Shown: in pieces, positions 37,001-43,356 of the stretch
How the letters are laid out: each line of letters begins with the position of its first letter
Position numbering within the stretch: the first letter of the stretch is position 1
From: an uncultured Bacteroidota bacterium
GTDB lineage: Bacteria; Bacteroidota; Bacteroidia; Chitinophagales; Chitinophagaceae
Reading direction: 5' to 3'
Length of the DNA stretch: 55,250 nt
Assembly: GCA_903881585.1 (NCBI GenBank)
Contig: CAIRTW010000175.1
Coordinates: forward strand, 1 to 55,250
Position numbers and translations under genes: made by a program
Notes under the pieces: generated by a model
Seen by the model: the letters and a program-made list of their open reading frames with translations, nothing else
Told to the model about the DNA's origin: nothing
Databases searched by the model: none

Positions 37001-37641
37001 TAATTACAGGCCACTTCCGTTTTATTACCATTGATATACTGGAAAGCATTAGGCTTCATCTCCACTACCTCTCCTACCGAGGTTGTAATATGCAGGTTGC
37101 CCTCCTTTACGTATATACGGTCAGGCCCTTCAAAATTCAGTTTTATCTGGGAAACATCGGCCCCCGGCTGTGCGAAGAATTCATAGGTCAACGAACCGAT
37201 CTCCGATGTCACGTGCATATTCACACCCGGGTAAAGGTCGTTGTAATCCAGCGACTGATATGGATGAATGCCTGATTTCCAGCGCTTGGGGTCGTTGCCG
37301 TAATAATAATTGTAATAATTCTTCTGTGGTTTGTTACCTGTGATCTCCGGCTGCATGTTAGCGCCTTCAAAAGTCATTTTATATACATGAAATTTCATGG
37401 TAGGCGTATCCAGCATCCCCAGGTGAACCGAGTCTATCTTTCTCCCATTTGCAGGATCGCACAACAGATAACGGAAGCCATCATTTTCAATATACACCTC
37501 TCCTGCAAGGCTTATGGCTTTATATTTGAACCAGCTTCCCCATTGGCCCTGGTTCTCAACGAACTCTGCGGAGGCCTGCGAATAAGCAGTATGTGCAAAA
37601 GCCGACAGGAAGCAGCATAGTAGTAAATAACGCGCTTTCAT
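34066..37641 (-). CDS. large SBBP/PKD surface protein with T9SS type B (gliding-type) sorting domain
   Basis: A 1191-residue exported protein. A signal peptide (MKARYLLLCCFLSAFAHTAYSQ) is followed by a conserved N-terminal domain (FVENQGQWGSWFKYKAISLAGEVYIENDGFRYLL), then seven or so SBBP-type beta-propeller repeats (ATYLGGSANERPHSIIVDASDNLIVAGRT, STYMGGTTDDGVNF, SSYIGGNGDDAGYVL), then four PKD domains (FIWNFGDGSPIDTLYSPTHTF, YTWDFGDNTASAEVNPVHQY and others). The C-terminus is a type B sorting domain (GFSPNGDGENDVLYVRG...IFNRWGQLVFETTSQEKGWDGKYNGQPQPIDAYAYVL), typical of gliding-associated proteins. A PorP/SprF gene follows in the same operon. Role in adhesion or motility is inferred. Confidence 0.92.
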   Translation of the reverse strand: MKARYLLLCCFLSAFAHTAYSQASAEFVENQGQWGSWFKYKAISLAGEVYIENDGFRYLLCDPANGRKIDSVHLGMLDTPTMKFHVYKMTFEGANMQPEITGNKPQKNYYNYYYGNDPKRWKSGIHPYQSLDYNDLYPGVNMHVTSEIGSLTYEFFAQPGADVSQIKLNFEGPDRIYVKEGNLHITTSVGEVVEMKPNAFQYINGNKTEVACNYRLRKNIVTFDFPNDYDHTAQLIIDPTIAFWCSFTGSTADNWGFTATYDNAGDFYLAGLVNALSTAAGGLGGAYPVSPGAYQSTFGGGQGNTAIEYAADIGIMKLSPDGVSRIYATYLGGSANERPHSIIVDASDNLIVAGRTHSTDFPVTAGAFQTTNHGGWDIIVSKMNATGTSLLASTYMGGTTDDGVNFDSTEVGYGHLKWNYGDDARSEVQVDNAGNIYVTGNTTSPDFPTTPGALSTVYGGGMLDGVAFKLNSNLTSLLWSSYIGGNGDDAGYVLTFNPNQTSFYIAGGTNSTNFPTVPGCWQTTYMGDSSDGFILKFRNSPPYTLQKGTFVGTSNFDQVYGIQIDNLGTVWVMGQSLGGTFPVTAGVYSNPNSSQFVMKIDSNLGSDLISTVYGSGDAAHTNISPVAFLVDTCNNVYISGWGGNIMGGGAPGLAHSGTTTGMAITSDAFQSTTDGFDFYFIVFGADLASLRYATFYGRNAPGGFGEHVDGGTSRFDKHGIIYQAICANCGGTAGPPFPTTAGVWAPTDMSANCNEAALKIAFNIGPVQAIITAGPSTSGCAPLTVNFTNTSNNGLSFIWNFGDGSPIDTLYSPTHTFTASGTYTVSLSAANSNACFVTNDTAYIVIRVDTNYITPGFTTTVTDSCGPYTVALTNTSVDHTSGTSVYQWWFGNGSVFTGTTPPVQNYADTGTYTITLVMSNDSACHSPDTVIEQVHIYNQRVSAHFIIPDSICAGTPFTPSGGATNATSTTWYYGHGQSTTTPLPTFTFDSVGTDTITLIALNSGACNGGDTVTKIITVLPLPIANFSFVPLLPTANVPTTFTNLSTNATRYTWDFGDNTASAEVNPVHQYAKTGNYRVCLTAFNNSNCPSVLCKVIPADVEPELGLPTGFSPNGDGENDVLYVRGAAIVTLDLKIFNRWGQLVFETTSQEKGWDGKYNGQPQPIDAYAYVLNATFIDGSAKTLKGNITLLR

Positions 37642-37813
37642 TATAGTATTTTATAATTATGATAGTAAATTTAACCTTTTTCTAATAAATAGACAGGAAA
37701 ATAAGCAGAAAAGTAAGGAAAAAATAAAAAAAAGCAATCGAGACTTTAATTTTTGGGGTGACAACGCCACTCAGGGGATTTGAAGCCCCTGCAAAAGGAA
37801 GGATGATGAAAGA

Positions 37814-38287
37814 TCAGTTCACCATTTTATCTGCGCAGCAGCTGCTGGCAAAAGCATCTGGCTTAGCCTTAAAAGCATAACCCATACCCAGGATATAACC
37901 CATGGCTTCGCGGAGCGCTTCGTTGCTCTTGAACTGCGGATTTGTATTAATGTCGGCATGTACTTCCATGTCCACATCATACTTGTTGAACAGGTCGCAA
38001 AGTTCATATGCGATCTCTATGCTCCTGGCTACCTCCACCAGCATCCGCTCCTTGATGCTGTAAGGTTGTGTTGTTTTATCATTGCTGATAAACATAAAAC
38101 CACCCCGCTTCTCACGCAGGAACACGATCACGGTAGCAAACTCAGTATCCTCCCCACGCACCTGTGAATCTGTGCCGATGCATACTTTGAGCTTATAACC
38201 TGCATTCGTTTCCCTGATGATCGTTTCCTCAACAGCCTTCTTTACTGGTTCGCGTAACGGTTCCCCGCTAAATCTCCGCCATAGCAT
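37814..38287 (-). CDS. YkuK-like (DUF458) RNase H-fold protein
   Basis: A 157-residue cytoplasmic protein with an RNase H-like core: CIGTDSQVRGEDTEFATVIVFLREKRGGFMFISNDKT, with an early catalytic-type Asp and a conserved Ser-Gln; VEVARSIEIAYELCDLFNKYDVDMEVHADINTNPQFKSNEALREAMGYILGMGYAFKAKPDAFASSCCADK. These blocks match the YkuK family. The acidic residues needed for metal-dependent cleavage appear in place. Substrate and role are unknown. The gene stands alone on the minus strand; a near-consensus -7 box (TAACTTTA, 38309-38316) lies 21 nt ahead of its ATG. Confidence 0.82.
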   Translation of the reverse strand: MLWRRFSGEPLREPVKKAVEETIIRETNAGYKLKVCIGTDSQVRGEDTEFATVIVFLREKRGGFMFISNDKTTQPYSIKERMLVEVARSIEIAYELCDLFNKYDVDMEVHADINTNPQFKSNEALREAMGYILGMGYAFKAKPDAFASSCCADKMVN

Positions 38288-38412
38288 AAGTATTATTTTT
38301 AGTTATACTAAAGTTACCAGCAAATACATTACCAAAATATTATTCCTGAGTTATGGAAAAGTGAAATGCACAAGATATTAACAAAAGGGAGATACACAGT
38401 AGCGAAGCTACT

Positions 38413-38616
38413 GCTGTTTCGGATTTGCAATTCGAAACCAAACTGTTGGGGATTTGCAATCCCCTACTCATGCCGTTCGGACCAACCGCTGTTTCGGATT
38501 TGCAATCCGAAACCAAACTGTTGGGGATTTGCAATCCCCTACTCATGCCGTTCGGACCCACCGCTGTTTCAGATTTGCAATCCGAAACTAAACTGTCAGG
38601 GATTTGCAATCTCTTT
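38413..38616 (+). repeat. tandem REP-like palindrome array, three 75-bp units
   Basis: Two full 75-bp units (38413-38487, 38488-38562) and a third partial, more diverged one (38563-38616). Each has hairpin A (GTTTCGGATT, loop TGC, AATCCGAAAC; perfect at 38491-38513) and hairpin B (GGGGATT, TGC, AATCCCC; 38448-38464 and 38523-38539), joined by a common spacer. Length divisible by three creates chance open frames, not genes. It immediately precedes a RAYT gene. The region 38288-38648 holds nothing else. Confidence 0.9.
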
Positions 38617-38648
38617 GATTTTCAAAATCCTGCTATTACATTTATAAT

Positions 38649-39197
38649 ATGGGTATCAAAAATAGAATAGACGCGGAACATGCCTACTTCTTAACGCTAA
38701 CAGTCGTTGACTGGATCGATGTTTTTACGCGGCCAGTTTATAAACATCTTATGATGGATTCATTACAACATTGTATTGATAACAAAGGCATGGAAATAAA
38801 CGCATGGGTGCTAATGAGCAATCATATGCACTTAGTTGCTTCGGCAACATCAATCGAAATTACACTATCTGATATTCTCCGCGATGTGAAAAAATTTACG
38901 AGTAAGAAAATAGTAGCAACTATCTCAGAAATACCCGAAAGCCGCAAAGAATGGATGTTGTACCGGTTTGACTTTGCAGGCAAATATGACCCAAAGATCA
39001 AAAACTATAAATTCTGGCAAGAAGGAAATGATGCAAAAGAAATACAAACCTTTCCGTTTCTGAAGCAGAAGATAGACTACATACATAATAATCCAGTACG
39101 CACTGAAATTGTAGCCGAGCCTCACCATTATCTCTACAGTTCAGCAATTGACTATGCGGGTGGCAAAGGACTTTTGCCAGTTGAATTGGCTTGGTAG
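38649..39197 (+). CDS. REP-associated tyrosine transposase (RAYT, Y1/IS200-like)
   Basis: A 182-residue single-domain Y1 (HUH-type) transposase. It shows HAYFLTLTVVDWIDVF, the HUH motif in NAWVLMSNHMHLV and, near the end, YIHNNPVRTEIVAEPHHYLYSSAIDYAG, with the candidate catalytic tyrosine in the helix IDYIHNNP. RAYTs bind and process REP palindromes, spreading them. Here REP units flank the gene: three 75-bp direct units before it and one inverted unit after it (39203-39250), which makes the association direct. The gene is full length and intact, so it may still be active. Confidence 0.92.
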   Translation: MGIKNRIDAEHAYFLTLTVVDWIDVFTRPVYKHLMMDSLQHCIDNKGMEINAWVLMSNHMHLVASATSIEITLSDILRDVKKFTSKKIVATISEIPESRKEWMLYRFDFAGKYDPKIKNYKFWQEGNDAKEIQTFPFLKQKIDYIHNNPVRTEIVAEPHHYLYSSAIDYAGGKGLLPVELAW

Positions 39198-39202
39198 TTT
39201 TC

Positions 39203-39250
39203 GGGGATTGCAAATCCCCAACCATGGCTTTCGGATTGCAAATCCGAAAG
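39203..39250 (-). repeat. REP unit in inverted orientation, after the RAYT gene
   Basis: Hairpin B (GGGGATT, GCA, AATCCCC; 39203-39219) precedes hairpin A (CTTTCGGATT, GCA, AATCCGAAAG; 39228-39250, perfect 10-bp stem). Order and loop sequence are the reverse complement of the units upstream, so the RAYT is enclosed by inverted REP units. Confidence 0.9.
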
Positions 39251-39261
39251 AGCGGGGTGGC

Positions 39262-40023
39262 TCATTTACTTTTGAAACCGGGGGATTTGTTACACTTTAT
39301 CTGCTTTTTATCAATGTACAATTGATCTTTGGGTGAGCTCGGACTAAATCCATTTTGGTTAATGTAAAACGTGTATTTGGTTGCAGGCATCTCATCAACC
39401 TTGATATGGTTAATAAAAAGCCCTTCCTGACTATATATTACCGTATAATCATAAGTTGTATCCAACAATTTATCTTCAACAAGCATATTCACAACGTTAC
39501 GATCTGAGAACGTGCCCATGTCCAATGTGAGCCCCTTTCTAAACGAAGAATAAGGCATAAAAATATCCTTCAATCTAAGACCGAAATAATCACTAAGTGT
39601 AAAGCTATTAGGCATCCCGCCATCATCATGAGAAAAAAAGTTTTTTATCTTATTCGCGTATACCATATTCGCAACATCATCCAACGGCTTGTTATTAATA
39701 GTGATTTTCCCATCCTGGTACCTGAACATATAGACAAATGAAGGTTCATCTGCCGGAGGCACCGTATGCGTTGAAGCACCTCCATTTGAATAACTAACCT
39801 GGTAAGATGGTGTTTTGGGGTTCAATTTTATCATACCATCTAATATGGCATCAATGATCAGAAAATTTTTTTTATGCTCCACATAAAGTTGCGTACTCAC
39901 CTTCTGCATCTCTTTTCTGATGCTATCTATATTCTGACCGTCCGACTTTAGACTATTTAGGGTCAAAGGCAAGATCATCAATAATACTTTGTACAATAGC
40001 GCAAACTTATAAGCTCTCTTCAT
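39262..40023 (-). CDS. secreted protein of unknown function between REP units
   Basis: About 253 residues from the ATG at 40023; the signal peptide (LLYKVLLMILPLTLNSLKSDGQ) begins shortly after. I do not recognise the family. The mature part has IDSIRKEMQKVSTQLYVEHKKNFLIIDAILDGMIKL, a flexible SNGGASTHTVPPADEPS, then FVYMFRYQDGKITINNKPLDDVANMVYANKIKNFFS and a C-terminal half with mixed strands, ending KKQIKCNKSPGFKSK. There is no sorting domain. It lies between the RAYT locus and a degenerate REP copy. It could be recently acquired or a lineage-specific gene; nothing in its sequence indicates a role. Confidence 0.6.
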   Translation of the reverse strand: MKRAYKFALLYKVLLMILPLTLNSLKSDGQNIDSIRKEMQKVSTQLYVEHKKNFLIIDAILDGMIKLNPKTPSYQVSYSNGGASTHTVPPADEPSFVYMFRYQDGKITINNKPLDDVANMVYANKIKNFFSHDDGGMPNSFTLSDYFGLRLKDIFMPYSSFRKGLTLDMGTFSDRNVVNMLVEDKLLDTTYDYTVIYSQEGLFINHIKVDEMPATKYTFYINQNGFSPSSPKDQLYIDKKQIKCNKSPGFKSK

Positions 40024-40098
40024 ATCGGTATAGTTTCCGCTTTTTGAATTTAAATGAAGATCCAAGGTAGCAATTCTAATTTCAAACCGATATTACAT

Positions 40099-40124
40099 GG
40101 AATTTGCAAATCTGAAAGAACAGC
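40099..40124 (-). repeat. degenerate REP-like copy
   Basis: On the minus strand this reads like hairpin A with changes (GCTGTTC...CAGATTTGCAAATTC), similar to the third array unit. It borders the sorting-domain remnant. Identity is partial, so this is tentative. Confidence 0.45.
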
Positions 40125-40129
40125 GAGCA

Positions 40130-40420
40130 CTACATCTTCACGAACTTCTGGACCTTACTCCCCTGCCCTCCCCGAAAGGGGATATAGTGCAAACCAGGAG
40201 GCAGTTTACTTATATTTACTTTCGTTTGCGCAGCCCCGTTCAGCACTTGCTTCATTATTTCCTGCCCCACACTATTCGTAACTGTATAGGAACTGTATGC
40301 GCCAATGCCCATCTTAATGGTCAACTCATCTGCGGCAGGATTCGGATATACACTTACATTTGCCACAGAAGCCTGAGTGTTGGGCACAGAGGCCACCAGG
40401 CAGCCTACCGTATTCTCACG
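40130..40420 (-). pseudogene. remnant of a T9SS type A sorting-domain protein gene
   Basis: Only the last 88-95 residues of a secreted protein remain: ENTVGCLVASVPNTQASVANVSVYPNPAADELTIKMG...YTVTNSVGQEIMKQVLNG...NISKLPPGLHYIPFRGG, a clear type A C-terminal sorting domain (VYPNPAADELTI, LPPGLHYI). No signal peptide or body precedes it: reading upstream, the frame passes into the REP unit at 40420-40480 and meets a stop there, and the ORF's first start is a GTG inside the domain. The gene was probably truncated where the REP element sits. It lacks its own promoter. A functional small protein is unlikely. Confidence 0.75.
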
Positions 40421-40480
40421 CTGTTTCGGATTTGCTATCCGAAACTATGCTGTTGGGGATTTGCAATCCCCGAAACGGTT
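40420..40480 (+). repeat. single REP unit next to the sorting-domain remnant
   Basis: Hairpin A (GTTTCGGAT, loop of 5, ATCCGAAAC; 40423-40445) and hairpin B (GGGGATT, TGC, AATCCCC; 40455-40471) in the same order as in the array. One base in the loop side of A differs. Confidence 0.85.
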
Positions 40481-40503
40481 TTCAAACACTAAATTATTTA
40501 TTC

Positions 40504-40511
40504 TAAATTTG
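40504..40511 (+). promoter_or_regulatory. -7 promoter box of the Uma2-like gene
   Basis: TAAATTTG, an exact TAnnTTTG match, 18 nt before the ATG at 40530 and just after the REP unit. Confidence 0.55.
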
Positions 40512-40529
40512 CCATATAGAACATCAACT

Positions 40530-41114
40530 ATGGAATTCGCCGATCTTGACCTGAACAAATTATATTCTTATGCCGATTACTTCAAATGGCAATTTGAAGA
40601 GCGTGTGGAATTGATAAAGGGTAAGATATTTAAGATGAGCCCTGCACCGAACTTCGACCATCAGGTATTAGCGGGTGAGGTTTACAGAGACTTGGCTAAT
40701 TTTTTGAAAAACCAAAAGTGCCGGGCTTTCATGGCACCCTTCGATGTACGCCTCCCCAAAAAATCAAACGAAGATAAAGACATCTATACAGTACTGCAGC
40801 CTGACGTATGCGTAGTTTGCGACACCTCAAAATACGACAAGCGAGGCTGCATCGGCGCACCTGATATAGTAGTAGAAATCCTTTCACCAGGCAATAATGC
40901 AAAAGAGCTCAAGAACAAATTTGACGCTTACGAAGAAGCTGGTGTAAAAGAATACTGGATCGTTTCTCCACAAGACAAAACATTCCTGGTGAATACGCTG
41001 GTAGAAGGAAAATATGTTACGTCCCGCCCAATGACCAGCGGAGACACGGTAACAACACCTGTACTACAGGGTTTTTCCATGGACCTGAAAGAATTATTTG
41101 ATACGCTCGATTAA
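40530..41114 (+). CDS. Uma2-family (DUF820) endonuclease-like protein
   Basis: About 194 residues from the ATG at 40530; earlier starts would read through REP sequence. The PD-(D/E)XK-type core is seen in YFKWQFEERVELIKGKIFKMSPAPNFDHQVLAGEV, LQPDVCVVCDTSKYDKRGCIGAPDIVVEILSPGNNAKELKNKFDAYEEAGVKEYWIV. The Asp in PDxVVEILSP and the later Glu/Lys fit the nuclease fold. Such genes are abundant in some bacteria, often in mobile regions, and their function is not settled. Its placement beside REP units suggests a variable region. Confidence 0.82.
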   Translation: MEFADLDLNKLYSYADYFKWQFEERVELIKGKIFKMSPAPNFDHQVLAGEVYRDLANFLKNQKCRAFMAPFDVRLPKKSNEDKDIYTVLQPDVCVVCDTSKYDKRGCIGAPDIVVEILSPGNNAKELKNKFDAYEEAGVKEYWIVSPQDKTFLVNTLVEGKYVTSRPMTSGDTVTTPVLQGFSMDLKELFDTLD

Positions 41115-41270
41115 TACAGGAACATTGAAAAACTGCACAAAAAAGCATACTTGCGCTTAGCGGCCTTAAAAACAAAATGAGGGGACTGCGAGCTTTGCGG
41201 CTTTGCGCGAAACCTTTCTGTACACCTTTGCGAGAGATTTTTTTGCGTGAAACCTTTTTTTCTAAGTGGA

Positions 41271-42287
41271 TTAGCCTTTCGCCGCTCCCCAATGCTTTTT
41301 CATCTGCTCCACAACAGCGCTCATATCCAGGTCGTTCATGCACTTAAAGTGCTTCTTGGGGCAGCGGTTGTAGCCCAGCTTGCTGCATGGGTGGCAGCTT
41401 AGCTTTTCCACTTCCATTATTATCGATTGCGGGGCCACGCGCTCTTTTATGTTATTAAAACCATAGTATGGGAACATGCCCATTTCCGGCGAGGTATTGC
41501 CCCACAGGGAGATGATCGGTTTCTGAAACGCAGCGGCCACATGCATCAGCCCCGTATCATTGCTCACTATTACGCGTGCATTTTTCACCAGCTCCGCAGA
41601 TTCATTCAGATCGAATTTGCCGCAGGAGTTGTATATTTTTATCGGGTCCTGCGCGGCTATTTCCAGCCCCTCTGCCCCATCCGCAGCGCCGCCCAGCAGT
41701 ATCACCGGGTATGGCGACAGTTCACAAAATTTCTTCCACTGCTCCACCGGTAGTTTCTTGGTGTTGTACGATCCGCCTATCACACAGCCCACATAGCCGC
41801 CCCAGTGGCTCATAGGTATATCGGTATTTGCCAGCAGCTTATCGTCCCTCAAAAAATAATCGAGCCCCTTACCGTCATTCTGCACACCCAGTGGCTTCAC
41901 CGCCTCAAAGTATCTTTCCACTATGCTCTTATCGGGCATCAGGTTTATCTTCAGCTTGGTCAGCAGCCACTTTTGCACATTCAGTTTGGGGAATGAATAG
42001 CTCTTTACATTCAGTGCTTTCTTCACCCGCAGTGTGCGCAGGTTGTGGTGCAGGTCTATGACGCAGTCATACTTCTCCTTTTTCAATTCTTCAGTCACCG
42101 CGTCCAACTCATCATCAAGAAAATGCAGCTTATCTATATACGGGTTACCGGTAAGTATGGTCGCATATGCCGACTTCGTGAGATAGTGAACCTCCACATC
42201 CTTCACCTGTTGTTTCAGGCAACGCACCACAGGGGTCGTTAATACAATATCACCAATAGAGGAAAAACGGATTACAAGTACCTTCAT
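41271..42287 (-). CDS. heptosyltransferase-like glycosyltransferase (GT9)
   Basis: About 338 residues from the ATG at 42287, where the family N-terminus MKVLVIRFSSIGDIVLTTPVVRCLK begins; an upstream ATG at 42305 adds six atypical residues. GT9 blocks include DCVIDLHHNLRTLRVK, VGCVIGGSYNTKKLPVEQWKKFCE, VILLGGAADGAEG, NDTGLMHVAAAFQKPIISLWGNTSPEM and the final CHPC region. GT9 enzymes (WaaC/WaaF-like) add heptose or related sugars to the lipopolysaccharide core. The extra cysteines (CHPCSKLGYNRCPKKHFKC) are a feature of this subgroup. Sugar specificity is unknown. A tract of AT-rich sequence without a gene precedes it. Confidence 0.88.
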   Translation of the reverse strand: MKVLVIRFSSIGDIVLTTPVVRCLKQQVKDVEVHYLTKSAYATILTGNPYIDKLHFLDDELDAVTEELKKEKYDCVIDLHHNLRTLRVKKALNVKSYSFPKLNVQKWLLTKLKINLMPDKSIVERYFEAVKPLGVQNDGKGLDYFLRDDKLLANTDIPMSHWGGYVGCVIGGSYNTKKLPVEQWKKFCELSPYPVILLGGAADGAEGLEIAAQDPIKIYNSCGKFDLNESAELVKNARVIVSNDTGLMHVAAAFQKPIISLWGNTSPEMGMFPYYGFNNIKERVAPQSIIMEVEKLSCHPCSKLGYNRCPKKHFKCMNDLDMSAVVEQMKKHWGAAKG

Positions 42288-42365
42288 TAAAAAATAAAAA
42301 TTCAAAAATTAAAAATCAAAACAGGCAGGAAACAATCCAAATTCCCAATTCCAAAAAACGATATA

Positions 42366-42391
42366 TCATCCTGAGCGAAGCCGAAGGGCCT
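42366..42391. repeat. short interspersed repeat, CATCCTGAGC...CCGAAGG type
   Basis: CATCCTGAGCGAAGCCGAAGG, just past the end of the LysM gene, closely resembles the element at 53759 (CATCCTGAGC...GCCGAAGGAT). The pairing ends ATCCT/AGGAT are best seen in the second copy. Confidence 0.55.
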
Positions 42392-43259
42392 AGTTTACCG
42401 GATAAGACAATTCCACCCAAGCCTTACTATCGGTGATGCCTAGCGCGTCCTTTGCTGCATCACAAATACCGATGATGCTGTTGGCATAAAGCTTGGTATC
42501 CGGCACAGGCCCCAGCACTTTTACATAAATAGTCTTCCCCGAACCCGGATTGAATACCTTAATAATAGTGCCACGCGGCGTAGCATTGTGAAAGGCCTGG
42601 TAAGCGCCCAGTTTCCCGGCTTTTTCAAAGAAAACGGCTGTGCCTTTTTCAGTGAGCACGTTCAGGCCATTATTGGTCTGCCGGTTATACACCGTATCAA
42701 GCCCGCCGGGTATGCGCTGTTTGGCGGTATCAGCAGCCACCACCGCTTTCTGCACCGTAGCATAAGCCGATTCCCTCAATGGATTGTCCGTAGTATCGCG
42801 GCCTATCATCTTCAGCCACCCGATAAATAGCGGCTGCCCTTCCAGGAGCGTGTTGCCATGCAGGTTATTCCACATCCTCATTGTAGACTTGGTAACACCC
42901 GAATAGGTACTGATAATGCCAATATCGTCGTGCAGGCCAACATGGTAGTATAGCTCGTGCATATCACGGGAATCCAATACGGAAGGTTTGCTTTGAGAAT
43001 AATTCTGGCTGATAACCGGGATATATATAACAGTGCCCGGCATTACTTTTTTGGTCTTATCAAAATCGGGGTCGAACTCTATATCCTTTTCGTTCACGTA
43101 AAAACGATGTGCCAGCATATGTACGCTTTCCCCTTTTTTGATCTCATACTTTACTGCCCACCGGGGCCCCCTGCGCACTGCCAGTATGCTGTCTGCATCC
43201 TGGGCCATGGCGCCAAAACTCAGCATGCACAGTAAAAATATAGATAAGTATCTCAACAT
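42390..43259 (-). CDS. LysM protein with degenerate RlpA-like double-psi barrel
   Basis: About 289 residues from the ATG at 43259, which starts a signal peptide (MLRYLSIFLLCMLSFGAMAQ). One LysM motif follows (WAVKYEIKKGESVHMLAHRFYVNEKDIEFDPDF...GTVIYIPV), a peptidoglycan-binding module. The C-terminal part has RlpA-type blocks (GTAVFFEKAGKLGAYQAFHNATPRGTIIKVFNPGSGKTIYVKVLGPVPD...IIGICDAAKDALGI), but the usual catalytic-type Asp (DRGP) is replaced by LGPVP. It is likely a wall-binding protein with or without lytic activity. The open frame upstream overlaps the next gene's end; the signal peptide resolves the start. Confidence 0.82.
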   Translation of the reverse strand: MLRYLSIFLLCMLSFGAMAQDADSILAVRRGPRWAVKYEIKKGESVHMLAHRFYVNEKDIEFDPDFDKTKKVMPGTVIYIPVISQNYSQSKPSVLDSRDMHELYYHVGLHDDIGIISTYSGVTKSTMRMWNNLHGNTLLEGQPLFIGWLKMIGRDTTDNPLRESAYATVQKAVVAADTAKQRIPGGLDTVYNRQTNNGLNVLTEKGTAVFFEKAGKLGAYQAFHNATPRGTIIKVFNPGSGKTIYVKVLGPVPDTKLYANSIIGICDAAKDALGITDSKAWVELSYPVN

Positions 43260-43356
43260 AATACCTTCGGATTTGTTGCGAAAAGTACAACATTTATGCC
43301 CAATTATCCGCTTTACGGGTGTTAAAAATAATATTGGAATAACCCGATTAATGATA

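Noticed and set aside
37772..37791. terminator after the YkuK-like gene
   Set aside because: Only a 6-bp stem (CAGGGG/CCCCTG) with an 8-nt loop and no T-run on the minus strand.
38413..38616. CRISPR array
   Set aside because: Repeats are directly adjacent 75-bp units with palindromes and conserved spacers; there are no unique spacers and no cas genes.
38340..38647. open frames with 25-residue repeats on both strands
   Set aside because: They arise because the REP unit length (75 bp) is divisible by three; they are palindromic repeats, not genes.
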